Below are positions 8,300-15,584 of a stretch of 47,143 nucleotides of DNA, one piece after another. The stretch spans positions 1-47,143 of the IMG/VR virus record IMGVR_UViG_3300030107_005087; one strand, 5' to 3'. This DNA is from a virus. The position numbers were made by a program, and so were the translations under genes. The notes below the pieces were generated by a model. The model saw only the letters and a program-made list of their open reading frames with translations, was not told the origin of the DNA and made no database searches. Within the stretch, counting starts at the first letter, position 1. Each line of letters starts with the position of its first letter.

Positions 8300-10224
8300 T
8301 GACTACGCCAGCAGAGGACATTGTAGTAATAGACGTAGACATTGATGATGTCTTTGATTACGATGACCTTGAATCTGTTGGTAACATTTATCAGGTGGGG
8401 ATTAATGGCGTGGGATACATGCTCGCTGACTCTCCTCAAGAGTCAGCTTACCAAAAGCAAGTCGTGCCTCTTGACCCTGAAAGATTAGCTACTACTAACA
8501 CGCCTTTTTCTGAGGCCATAGAACGATACAGTTTTGCGTCTTTGTCAGACGCTACCGGTGGCGCAGGCCAACGATGGCTTAACCGTGCCACCAGTGACGG
8601 CACCATGTTCTACTCTTCTGAGGGGATTGATCCGTTTACTACTGAGGGTGAAATAACGTTACTGAATACAGCTTCTACTGAAGAGGTGGATAATACTTAT
8701 GCTTCTGCTAGGTCTACTGTTGTGGGTACTGTGCTGTACACTCAAACAGGGGCATCGGCATTGAAGCATGTAAGTACCCCCGGAGGAACTGAAACTGCTC
8801 TGAGTATCACTGATGGTTCTGGTGCTGTTACTATTACAGACCTTACTTCTGATGGCCAGTACTGGTATGCAGCTACAGGAGCTGCTGTGCTGAGGGGAAC
8901 TACGTCTGATCCGGCAGCTAACTGGTCTACGATTGATTGTTACAAAGTTAAATGGGCTGGAGGTAGAATCTGTGCAGCTTCAAAGAGCTCAGGTTCTACG
9001 CCCAACGTGTTTACCACACTTAATCAGACAGGTGGGGAGGAAAGAACTAATGGTCACATTACTTTCCCAGTTGGTTCAACAGTTCACCTAGGTGGTGAAT
9101 CTGCTGGCTTTGTTTATTTCGGAGTTGAGTCCGGCTCTGACGGGGCTATCTGGGGTTGGGACATGAGCCTTAATGACTCAGGTGCCCAGCACTATCCTTT
9201 TCAAGCTCTTGAACTACCGTCAGGGTTAGTTCCTACTGCTGTTGATACAGCAGGAGGGTATGTTTTTATTCGTGCGTACAGGCCAGAGGGAGCGAGCAAG
9301 GGGCAGACGATACTAATGCAAGCTGTCCCTAACGAGAGTGGTGCTTTAATAGCTACTGTTGTAGCTGAACTAGCTCCTGTAGGGACATCAGCTAATCATA
9401 AGGTAGGTGGTTTTGCCACATCTGGTGACTTCCTATACTTTTCTTGGAAAACTATGTCTAACTCTAAGGCAGGTGTCGGTGCCGTGTACCTACCCACTGG
9501 TGGGTATGCCAAATGGTATGAGACAGGGGCCGATGGAGACATAGAAACTATTAACATATGGCAGGGCTTGCCTGTCATGACGGTTCAGGGTCAGGGCGTG
9601 TACCGTGTGGACACGTCATCTTATGTTACTTCTGGCAACATTATTACTTCTATAGCCGACGGTGCTAGCGCACTGGATAAGGTCTTTGATGAAGCAGTCG
9701 TAGTGGCCGACCCTATCCCTACTAACGGTTCAATTCAAGTTCATTATTCTCTTGACAATCAAGGTTCATGGACGGATGCAGGCACATTAAACTCTGCTGG
9801 TGTTAAAAGCAAGACGTTTGACATAGCCAAGATAGGTAAAACCATAGCGTTAAAAGCTACGTTAGCTTTATCATCTGGTTCAACAGCTCCTAAGATGTCT
9901 ATCTTGCAAGCCATGTACCATCCTATAGGCCTTAAGGATGAGGTGGTTCAGATTCGTATAGACTGTGGCGATCAGTTAACTGGGTTAAACGGTGCCCCTT
10001 TACCAGAGAATGGAAACGGTGCAGGGGCTACTAGGGCAAGGACGTTGACGAACTTGGTTCAGCAACGTGTAAAGTTTCAAGATATTGACTGGCACCTTGT
10101 AGGTGGCAGTTCTGTTTACGACTGCGAGTCAGTTGAGATAGGAGCAAACATGATATACAGTTCTTCTACCAGCACACAACAGCTGAGACTTTTAGCTACC
10201 GTAACACTGAGAAAGGCGAGCTAA
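8299..10224 (+). CDS. Large tail protein, beta-propeller-like
   Basis: The 641-residue protein has an acidic start (DIVVIDVDIDDVFDYDD), then about 400 residues of repeated strand-turn units with aromatic and Gly/Asp turns (GQYWYAATG, AGFVYFGVESG, GGYVFIRAY, DFLYFSWK), which resemble blades of a beta-propeller. A beta-sandwich-like segment (IQVHYSLDNQGSW) follows near 490-550, then a C-terminal domain. Position after the fibre modules and directly before the lysis genes suggests a minor tail or tail hub/needle component. Blades were judged by eye only. Start and stop overlap neighbours by one base. Confidence 0.6.
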   Translation: MTTPAEDIVVIDVDIDDVFDYDDLESVGNIYQVGINGVGYMLADSPQESAYQKQVVPLDPERLATTNTPFSEAIERYSFASLSDATGGAGQRWLNRATSDGTMFYSSEGIDPFTTEGEITLLNTASTEEVDNTYASARSTVVGTVLYTQTGASALKHVSTPGGTETALSITDGSGAVTITDLTSDGQYWYAATGAAVLRGTTSDPAANWSTIDCYKVKWAGGRICAASKSSGSTPNVFTTLNQTGGEERTNGHITFPVGSTVHLGGESAGFVYFGVESGSDGAIWGWDMSLNDSGAQHYPFQALELPSGLVPTAVDTAGGYVFIRAYRPEGASKGQTILMQAVPNESGALIATVVAELAPVGTSANHKVGGFATSGDFLYFSWKTMSNSKAGVGAVYLPTGGYAKWYETGADGDIETINIWQGLPVMTVQGQGVYRVDTSSYVTSGNIITSIADGASALDKVFDEAVVVADPIPTNGSIQVHYSLDNQGSWTDAGTLNSAGVKSKTFDIAKIGKTIALKATLALSSGSTAPKMSILQAMYHPIGLKDEVVQIRIDCGDQLTGLNGAPLPENGNGAGATRARTLTNLVQQRVKFQDIDWHLVGGSSVYDCESVEIGANMIYSSSTSTQQLRLLATVTLRKAS

Positions 10225-10481
10225 TGACTGACGGTGTTATCGCTGCGATTGTCACAGGGGGCTTTGCCTTACTGGGAACAATCATTACAGCAGTGGTGGC
10301 ACAGATTCGTGGGAGCCGATCAAGGCTCGGAAAGATCTTAGGAGAGATAGCTGACCTCAGGGAAGAGAACAGTATGCAACATGGTGTTACTGAGGTTAAA
10401 CTAGATAACCTAGGTGAAAGCGCAGAGCGCATTGAAACAAGATTAGATGGCCACATTGAGTGGCACATGGAGAACAAATGA
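10224..10481 (+). CDS. Membrane protein with coiled coil, lysis cassette
   Basis: The 85-residue product has one membrane segment at residues 5-27 (VIAAIVTGGFALLGTIITAVV), then a basic RGSRSRLGK region and an amphipathic, coiled-coil-like C-terminus. It overlaps the holin start (ATGA). One membrane segment plus cytoplasmic coiled coil next to a holin is common in actinophage lysis cassettes (DUF2746-like proteins), where such proteins may act as a second holin or regulator. The endolysin gene lies elsewhere, on the minus strand at 16749. Confidence 0.6.
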   Translation: MTDGVIAAIVTGGFALLGTIITAVVAQIRGSRSRLGKILGEIADLREENSMQHGVTEVKLDNLGESAERIETRLDGHIEWHMENK

Positions 10482-10684
10482 CAACATTAATTAAAGCAAA
10501 GGAAATACTATGGGTGAACGTGTTAGAACGTGCTGTTGCCACGACTCTACAGAGCTTTCTTGCTGTGTGGATGGTAACGGATTGCTCAACTCTTCGTGCT
10601 GCTGCAGTCTCGGCAGTTGCATCGGGACTGTCAGTGCTGAAGAATGCAGTTGCTGAATGGAACAGTAAATTGGAGAAACTATAG
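10478..10684 (+). CDS. Holin, r1t-like
   Basis: The 68-residue protein has the order of r1t-type holins: a short basic start, ERAVATTLQSFLAVWMV as first membrane segment, then TLRAAAVSAVASGLSVLKN as the second, and a charged C-terminus. Holins make lesions in the cytoplasmic membrane to release the endolysin at the set time. The ATG at 10478 overlaps the previous stop (ATGA) and is preferred over a GTG at 10460. Its TAG stop forms TAGTG with the next start. Family match is by recognised pattern. Confidence 0.75.
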   Translation: MTTLIKAKEILWVNVLERAVATTLQSFLAVWMVTDCSTLRAAAVSAVASGLSVLKNAVAEWNSKLEKL

Positions 10685-10758
10685 TGCCATCCGGTAAAGG
10701 TACCTACGGTCGCAAGAGAGGCCGTCCACCTAAAAAGAAAAAGAAAAAAAAGTACTAG
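10684..10758 (+). CDS. Tiny AT-hook-like basic peptide (24 aa)
   Basis: This 24-residue frame starts with the GTG in TAGTG shared with the holin stop, and ends in a second TAGTG that starts the next tiny gene. The peptide reads PSGKGTYG, then RKRGRPP, then seven lysines and KY. The RGRP core with flanking basic residues is an AT-hook-like minor-groove DNA-binding motif. It may bind phage or host DNA or be packaged. Evidence for translation is the unusual double stop-start coupling and the motif; there is no independent ribosome site. Confidence 0.55.
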   Translation: MPSGKGTYGRKRGRPPKKKKKKKY

Positions 10759-10838
10759 TGCCTGAGGGTAACGTACCTCTTACCTCTTCTTATGGTAGTG
10801 TTACTACTCGTAAGGTAAAGAGGAAGAAGAAGAAATGA
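10758..10838 (+). CDS. Tiny lysine-rich peptide (26 aa)
   Basis: The 26-residue frame starts with GTG inside TAGTG and ends with TGA inside ATGA of the next gene. It carries PEGNVPLTSSYGSVTTRK then a basic tail KVKRKKKK. Like its neighbour it is a short peptide with a terminal basic tract, so both may bind nucleic acid or the inner membrane. The GAAGAAGAAG-type codons of the tail provide purines near the next start and could also serve as its ribosome site. The possibility that this is only a translated leader remains. Confidence 0.5.
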   Translation: MPEGNVPLTSSYGSVTTRKVKRKKKK

Positions 10839-11059
10839 AATTCTGTACTCACTGCAATTTGGAGAGCGACGGTAATATCTGGTGCCCTATTTGCAGTAAA
10901 GCTTACGACGTTAAGGAAGCTCGTGAGACTCTTGAGTCTCTAAGGTGGAAAGGCTTTACCGGTGAGCACTCTACTAATCCTAAGATGGAGGAGTTCGCTA
11001 AGACAGGTGATCCTTCTGTGTTCGCTAAAAAGGGTGCATTGGATTACTCAGGGAAGTAA
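10835..11059 (+). CDS. Small zinc-ribbon protein
   Basis: The 74-residue protein has CTHC at residues 4-7 and CPIC at about 17-20, a compact four-cysteine zinc ribbon, then a helical charged part. It overlaps the previous tiny gene by ATGA and is the last rightward gene before the strand switch. Its 3' end overlaps the convergent minus-strand gene by 16 bases. Zinc ribbons of this size often bind DNA or proteins; no specific role can be assigned. Confidence 0.65.
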   Translation: MKFCTHCNLESDGNIWCPICSKAYDVKEARETLESLRWKGFTGEHSTNPKMEEFAKTGDPSVFAKKGALDYSGK

Positions 11060-11334
11060 TCTTCATCGTCGTTGTATAGGCCTGCCAGTAGCTGGCCTAC
11101 ATGTTCCTCGTCATAGTATGTTCCATCTAATGGGAAGTGCTGGCTCACTGTGACAGGGATGTCATCTAACCTTATTACAACTAACGCAGGCCCACACATA
11201 CACGACGCTTCCATGTCGCAGTCATGTATGAACTGCTCTACTGGTACCCTGTGCAGGGACGCTTGTTCTGTTTCTGAAGACAGAAAGTGTTGCCATGCAA
11301 TCACTTGAGGCTGGGATTGATTCATCCCAGTCAT
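11044..11334 (-). CDS. Hypothetical protein of actinobacterial CGP-motif type
   Basis: The 96-residue protein has a core with HDCDMEASCMCGP, a strand VVIRLDDIPVTVSQHFPLDG and an acidic tail. The order Asp-Cys...Cys-x-Cys-Gly-Pro, strands, then HxPLDG resembles small uncharacterised proteins common in actinobacteria and their phages; I infer metal binding by the three cysteines and histidine. Its start overlaps the upstream stop in ATGA, so it is the last gene of the leftward operon. Its 3' end overlaps the convergent zinc-ribbon gene. Confidence 0.6.
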   Translation of the reverse strand: MTGMNQSQPQVIAWQHFLSSETEQASLHRVPVEQFIHDCDMEASCMCGPALVVIRLDDIPVTVSQHFPLDGTYYDEEHVGQLLAGLYNDDEDYFPE

Positions 11335-11582
11335 GACGTGTACTTATCTAACCTACGACCGTCGTTTCTTGGTCTCCCTGCAAACATAGCATCTATCTCA
11401 GATGAGCTGAGATAGTGGCCGGTGGGAGAGAGGAGGCCTGTAGCTATTTTCTTGTGGTAGTAATCGTCATCGTTAGTGTGGTCTCTGACTGATTGAGCTA
11501 AATGGTAGTAGCAGTAGTTGTAAGCTCCGTGTTTGGGCTGAACACATCTACCCCATGGCGTTATAGTTTCACAGCAGTTCAT
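11331..11582 (-). CDS. Small Cys/His-rich protein
   Basis: The 83-residue protein begins MNCCETITPWGRCVQPKHG and continues AYNYCYYH, giving a cluster C3, C4, C13, H18, C24, H27 that could hold one zinc ion. The C-terminal half (LLSPTGHYLSSSEIDAMFAGRP) is polar. It overlaps the sigma-like gene upstream by 14 bases and the next gene by 4 (ATGA). I do not recognise a named family; a nucleic-acid-binding zinc finger is plausible. Confidence 0.55.
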   Translation of the reverse strand: MNCCETITPWGRCVQPKHGAYNYCYYHLAQSVRDHTNDDDYYHKKIATGLLSPTGHYLSSSEIDAMFAGRPRNDGRRLDKYTS

Positions 11583-11826
11583 GTTTCATCTTTTCTTTAG
11601 CTGTTCTCCATACTTTATGAACGTATGAACGAGAACAACCAAGCTTTTTAGCGACATCAACTTTAGTCATCTGGCCCCAGACAATAAGTTCTACTACATC
11701 TCTTTGTTTCTGTGGCAGGGCTTCAACTAATTCAATGATCTTTTCTTTTAAAGGATGATCTTCTATTTCAGGATGTGAAAATATAGAATTAATTATGTCT
11801 GGGTTAACTATTATCTCTCTCATCAA
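11569..11826 (-). CDS. Sigma-70 region 4-like HTH protein
   Basis: The 85-residue protein is essentially a sigma region 4: helix ELVEALPQKQRDVVELIVWG, then MTKVDVAKKLGCSRSYVHKVWRTAKEKM, which is the -35-binding HTH pattern (about residues 30-82). It lacks regions 1-3, so it cannot act as a complete sigma factor. It may bind RNA polymerase beta-flap or DNA as a phage transcription switch. It overlaps the dNMP kinase gene by 23 bases and belongs to the replication operon. Confidence 0.75.
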   Translation of the reverse strand: MMREIIVNPDIINSIFSHPEIEDHPLKEKIIELVEALPQKQRDVVELIVWGQMTKVDVAKKLGCSRSYVHKVWRTAKEKMKHELL

Positions 11827-12343
11827 TGATTGCCCTAACTCTGTCCACTAGATATGGAATGGTGAAATTGTTTTCAACCACCGCATCCCAGTCGGCATCG
11901 TCAAGGCTATCTTCACTAGGGTGAGATAGCTTGGGAGCTGATTCACGGTCAATGCGGATCATAATCCCCCCAAGCTTTTTAATAGCTTTGAACTCGTTAG
12001 GGTATCGCACGTCTGTGACTGCGATACCTTTCACGGCCTTGTCCTTCTGTAGCTCTTTGACTTTAGCTATTACTATCTTAAGCCAAACGTCTTCTCCTAC
12101 TACTAAACGAGCTCCTTGGCCTAGGTTTTGTAGGAAAGTTCTAACCTCAGCTGTTTGCTTGGCTGTTTCCCAGCCTTGCACGTTAACGAAATCACTAAGT
12201 GGCATGCCACCACCAATAATAGGGTTGGCTTTGAGGGCCAGCTCTCTCACTCCGTCTGCAAAAGCTACCTTAGAATAGAAAAGGTTATCAGCTAAGGTAT
12301 CTTTGCCTACCTGTGCTCGTGATCCTAATCCTATGATAGTCAT
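11804..12343 (-). CDS. Deoxynucleoside monophosphate kinase
   Basis: The 179-residue P-loop kinase phosphorylates dNMPs to dNDPs for phage DNA synthesis. The Walker A is GSRAQVGKDT (residues 7-16; Lys14, Thr16), followed by KVAFADGVRE, and the VTDVRYPNEF segment near 108-117, which is characteristic of the phage dNMP kinase family, with IRIDRES after it. Length fits the small actinophage version. It starts in ATGA with the upstream nuclease gene, and GAAGGAG lies before the start. Its location among replication genes supports a nucleotide-supply role. Confidence 0.82.
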   Translation of the reverse strand: MTIIGLGSRAQVGKDTLADNLFYSKVAFADGVRELALKANPIIGGGMPLSDFVNVQGWETAKQTAEVRTFLQNLGQGARLVVGEDVWLKIVIAKVKELQKDKAVKGIAVTDVRYPNEFKAIKKLGGIMIRIDRESAPKLSHPSEDSLDDADWDAVVENNFTIPYLVDRVRAIIDERDNS

Positions 12344-12882
12344 ACGTTGTTAACTCCTTCTCCTAGGCATTCACTGTTCAGCCATGGGGTACTTACCATA
12401 GCATGATCACAGTATTCTTGTGCGTCTTTCTCATGGGCTAGACGAGTGCATAACGTTAGGTCAACGATCCATTTGCCTTTCTTGTGGCCTGTGTTTCCCT
12501 CTCTGTTTACCCTCTTCTTAGGAAGAGTTATCATTTCCCAGATGGGGACTATGAATACTCGTGGGTTCTCTTTGTCTACGTTGTCTCTTAGTAGGAAGAA
12601 CACTTGAGGGTAGTGTCTCATCGCTCTCCTGATGGAGAGCTCGTCCACTATGAAAGCGTTACGTTCTTCACATCCCTCTGGGATGGGCCATCTGTTGGTC
12701 ATCTTGGAATGCTTTTCCTTGATCTCAATGTACCATCCGGGGGTGTAAATATCTAGGTCATCTTTAGCATTGAATCTCGTAAGAAGTGGACGTGTGATTT
12801 GGGACGACACAAAGTGTTCGTACCCTTCACTCCTTTGCTTATCAAGCTTCCGTTGTTGTGCTGTTCTCTGGTATGTTGCCAT
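12340..12882 (-). CDS. PD-(D/E)XK-like nuclease
   Basis: In this 180-residue protein a nuclease-like core is visible: helix YEHFVSSQITRPLLTRFNA, then DDLDIYTPGWYIEIKEK (about 41-57), where Asp followed by Glu-Ile-Lys fits the D...ExK active site. The downstream strand-helix region (VFFLLRDN, RVFIVPIWE) is consistent with the fold. GGAGAAAT precedes the ATG, inside the upstream gene (41-base overlap). It may resolve branched DNA or degrade host DNA. Family is inferred from the motif; no named group is certain. Confidence 0.6.
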   Translation of the reverse strand: MATYQRTAQQRKLDKQRSEGYEHFVSSQITRPLLTRFNAKDDLDIYTPGWYIEIKEKHSKMTNRWPIPEGCEERNAFIVDELSIRRAMRHYPQVFFLLRDNVDKENPRVFIVPIWEMITLPKKRVNREGNTGHKKGKWIVDLTLCTRLAHEKDAQEYCDHAMVSTPWLNSECLGEGVNNV

Positions 12883-13198
12883 ATTTCTCCTTGAGTAGGT
12901 TAATGCCGAACTCTAGGGGCAACACCATTACTGTTGGTGGCGCAGTGGCAGCTCTTCTATCCCCTGCAGCTGCGACCAAAGCCCAGCGACCATCATCGGA
13001 TACCTCTTGTAGTGCTCTGCACCATGCTGGGATGGCCCAGCTCTTTCTGTGCTTTGCTTCTACAGGGAAAGGAACACCATGAAAGTCGTTGGACTTGTTG
13101 TTGGCCTTAGCTCTGTCGGCTTCAGGCCAAACCAGACGTAGCTTAAGTAGAAGTTCGTTTTCAAACTTCGTTCCTTTAGCTTTGCTTGGATTAGCCAT
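12842..13198 (-). CDS. Holliday-junction-resolvase-like PD-(D/E)XK nuclease
   Basis: The 118-residue protein shows the compact resolvase pattern: KGTKFENELLLKLR helix (8-21), then ADRAKANNKSNDFHG and PVEAKHRKSW (about 27-53), giving Asp and Glu-x-Lys of the metal-dependent nuclease core, then WALVAAAGDRR. Such enzymes cut four-way junctions before packaging. It starts 9 bases after the primase stop with an AAAGG site. It overlaps a second nuclease gene downstream, so two related nuclease folds are encoded in tandem. Confidence 0.65.
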   Translation of the reverse strand: MANPSKAKGTKFENELLLKLRLVWPEADRAKANNKSNDFHGVPFPVEAKHRKSWAIPAWCRALQEVSDDGRWALVAAAGDRRAATAPPTVMVLPLEFGINLLKEKYGNIPENSTTTEA

Positions 13199-13207
13199 GC
13201 CTTTATA

Positions 13208-14116
13208 TTAGCACAAAGGATTCCATCCTGTTGCCATTGATTCAGCAACTCTTCCTTCAGGGATGTCAGGTCTCTCTACTAGGCTTGAACCTAAGTTGTC
13301 CTGTATCTTATCCATTGCTTTGTTGCCTGCGTCGTCGTTGTCTAGGAGCATGACGACGTGGCCCCAGTTCTCTACCTCTTCAGTCCAGTTGTCTCTCCAC
13401 ATTGATGCTCCTGATGGTAGGGACAGGACACTCATTGTAGATGTGTGTCCTTGGTCGTCTATCCATTTCTGTAAGCACCATAGGTCTGACTCTCCCTCAC
13501 ATATGAGGAGAGTCTCTGAACTTGGGTGAGTTTCCTTCACCCTGTATAGGCGTGAAGAATAGTTTGATCCATCTACTGAGTACTTGCTACCAGATGGTAT
13601 GGATCGTATCTTAATGCCTCTAATGATCCCTTTACTGTCCGTGTGAGGGGCCCACAGGGACGTGGGGGTTAGCTTTACACCATAGGATAAGAGGTTTTCA
13701 AGCGTTAGCGTAGGCCATTTGGTAGCTATGAGCTCCCTTGCTTGAGCTTCAGCTTTCATGTCTGGGACAGGCTGGCCATTAAAGATCTTTCCAAGGTCTT
13801 TAAGCTCTTGCTGTTTCTTCCTCTCCATTTTCCTTGGGGAAAATTGTATCCCACCACTCAGGATCTTTAGTGCTGAATGGTAGTCTACTTGTAATGCATC
13901 CATGGCAAATTTGATAACGTCACCACTCTTGCCTGTGGCATAGCAGTGGTAGTTATCTTTATAGATGTGGAGCGACGGAGTGCTGTCGCTGGTGTAGATA
14001 CTATGTATCTTCTTGCTCCTGTTGGGAGCTTCCCATCCGATGATCTCTAAGCATCGCTCCATGGTGACCGTCGCTTTAACGTGGTCTCTGAGTCGTGTGT
14101 CATATCTTTTTGACAT
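13208..14116 (-). CDS. DNA primase (Toprim) with degenerate zinc domain
   Basis: This 302-residue primase makes RNA primers for lagging-strand synthesis. The N-terminal part keeps the CHC2 zinc-domain layout (STPSLHIYKDNYHCYATGKSGDVIKF) but only one of the usual metal-binding cysteines remains. The Toprim domain follows with the Glu motif LLICEGESDLWCLQKW and the DxD motif VVMLLDNDDAG (about residues 200-270). The start at 14116 is chosen because GGAGG lies 4 bases before it; an ATG nine codons upstream has no site. It lies directly downstream of the helicase gene, the usual primase-helicase pairing. Confidence 0.85.
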   Translation of the reverse strand: MSKRYDTRLRDHVKATVTMERCLEIIGWEAPNRSKKIHSIYTSDSTPSLHIYKDNYHCYATGKSGDVIKFAMDALQVDYHSALKILSGGIQFSPRKMERKKQQELKDLGKIFNGQPVPDMKAEAQARELIATKWPTLTLENLLSYGVKLTPTSLWAPHTDSKGIIRGIKIRSIPSGSKYSVDGSNYSSRLYRVKETHPSSETLLICEGESDLWCLQKWIDDQGHTSTMSVLSLPSGASMWRDNWTEEVENWGHVVMLLDNDDAGNKAMDKIQDNLGSSLVERPDIPEGRVAESMATGWNPLC

Positions 14117-14150
14117 TGGTCCTCCATATGATTTTTGTGACAACAGCCTG

Positions 14151-14996
14151 TTAGAATCTTATCTCACTTATCCTACCGGTGTCGCCATTCCAATAATGTT
14201 GTTTACCTTCAGGGTGGATACCTCCACCTGTCCGAGTCTTTAGAAACTGCAACCTAATGTCATTATCCAAAGAGTCTCTCAGGTCCTGATTAATCGTAGG
14301 GTTCATGCTGGGCCTATACATGCCCAACACAAAGTCAGCTGATTCTTCAGAACCAAACTTACCATCCGTGAGATCCAAAGGTTTATGGCCAGCGTTAGCT
14401 TCGCCTCTTTTAACCTGATGCAGAACCACTACAGCTACGTCGTGCTCCCTGCTAAATACTTTAAGCTCTCTGGCAAGGCCTTGGACCTTAGCCATTTGGC
14501 TGTCAGTATAAGCTCGGATCAGCTCTAGGTAATCAATACAGATCAACCTAGCTGGCTGTTCATGCAACTCTGCATACTTCTCTAGTACTGCTTCCATGTC
14601 TCCCACAGTGATGTCTGGATCATCTTCCACCATCAACATAGGATAGTCACGGCAAGTTTCATCAAGAGCACGAGAGCGATTGCCTGCCCTGAGCTCTTTC
14701 TCTATCTGCTTGGTGGGTGTGTTTGTATGCACCGATGCCAGACGCTCCATGATGTAGCGTCCATGCATCTCCAAGGAGAATATAATTGTAGGTACTTGCG
14801 GAACATTGACAGCAATGTTAACCAACAACCAAGTCTTACCGACCCCTGTCCTAGCTAGGCAGAACATCAGCTGACCCGGCGCAATCCCCCCATTCGTACG
14901 GTCGTCAAAAAAACTAAAGCCAGTGGGAATGCGGACATGATCCGACACTGCCCACTGGCTAAGTTCCTCAGAGACCTCATTGAGGTCTCTTAACAT
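14151..14996 (-). CDS. DnaB-type replicative helicase (RecA-fold core)
   Basis: The 281-residue protein is a hexameric-type helicase motor. It has Walker A GVGKT (51-55), the FSLEM segment (73-77), Walker B LICIDYLE (151-158, Asp155), VVVLHQVKRG as motif H3-like, and ESADFVLGMYR near the end. The N-terminal primase-binding domain of bacterial DnaB is missing, so it is a short phage version. Its ATG overlaps the previous stop (TAATG). With the adjacent primase it forms the only recognisable replisome parts; no polymerase is encoded, so host polymerase is presumably recruited. Confidence 0.88.
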   Translation of the reverse strand: MLRDLNEVSEELSQWAVSDHVRIPTGFSFFDDRTNGGIAPGQLMFCLARTGVGKTWLLVNIAVNVPQVPTIIFSLEMHGRYIMERLASVHTNTPTKQIEKELRAGNRSRALDETCRDYPMLMVEDDPDITVGDMEAVLEKYAELHEQPARLICIDYLELIRAYTDSQMAKVQGLARELKVFSREHDVAVVVLHQVKRGEANAGHKPLDLTDGKFGSEESADFVLGMYRPSMNPTINQDLRDSLDNDIRLQFLKTRTGGGIHPEGKQHYWNGDTGRISEIRF

Positions 14997-15550
14997 TAGA
15001 CCACCTTGCCCTGAGCAAGGTTAGTTTGATATTCGGCCTCAAGATTGAGACCTTTCCATACCCAGTAAGGTGCAGAAAGCTTAGGGTCCTTGCCAGATAC
15101 TAGCCAGAAGCCATGCTTGTAGCCCTTGCCGTTAACTACTGTCTCATGCTGTACGTCTTGTGACGTTCCACCATTCATGGAGCTCTTAGGAGTGTTCCAT
15201 ACTTTGTAGTCAGCTGGGTTATGGTAAACCGCATCATGCCAGAGGTCTTCAGCTTTAGAAGATCCAGTGATGGGCTTAGGTGGGTTAGGGCTAACATCTT
15301 CAGCATTAGGAAATGTTTGTTTGATGTTTGCCACAGCTTGCACTACAGGAGCTACTTGCTCTGCAGTGTTAACTGATGTTAATTGTGGGGCTGGTGTAGA
15401 TACGCCAAGGTCCATGCGACTAAGTAAGTCGTTATGGATTACTTCAACGGCTATCATATAACCTTCCTCATTGCCTGTGCCTGAATAGAGCTCAGCTGCT
15501 GCCTTGGCTGCAACTTGTGCCACTATACTGGCTGTTTTTGGGTCCAACAT
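14996..15550 (-). CDS. Replication-operon protein, possibly single-strand DNA binding
   Basis: The 184-residue protein has a helical N-terminal third (SIVAQVAAKAAAELYSG), a proline-rich linker (NPPKPITGSS) and a C-terminal globular part rich in Trp and Tyr (EDLWHDAVYHN, KHGFWLVSGKDP, PYWVWKGLN). Aromatic-rich small domains next to helicase genes often bind single-stranded DNA, but this is inference and no OB-fold was confirmed. GGAGGT 8 bases before 15550 decides the start over an upstream ATG. It is coupled to the helicase by TAATG. Confidence 0.55.
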   Translation of the reverse strand: MLDPKTASIVAQVAAKAAAELYSGTGNEEGYMIAVEVIHNDLLSRMDLGVSTPAPQLTSVNTAEQVAPVVQAVANIKQTFPNAEDVSPNPPKPITGSSKAEDLWHDAVYHNPADYKVWNTPKSSMNGGTSQDVQHETVVNGKGYKHGFWLVSGKDPKLSAPYWVWKGLNLEAEYQTNLAQGKVV

Positions 15551-15584
15551 AATTTTTACCTCCATGGTATCTCATTGTTGGTCT

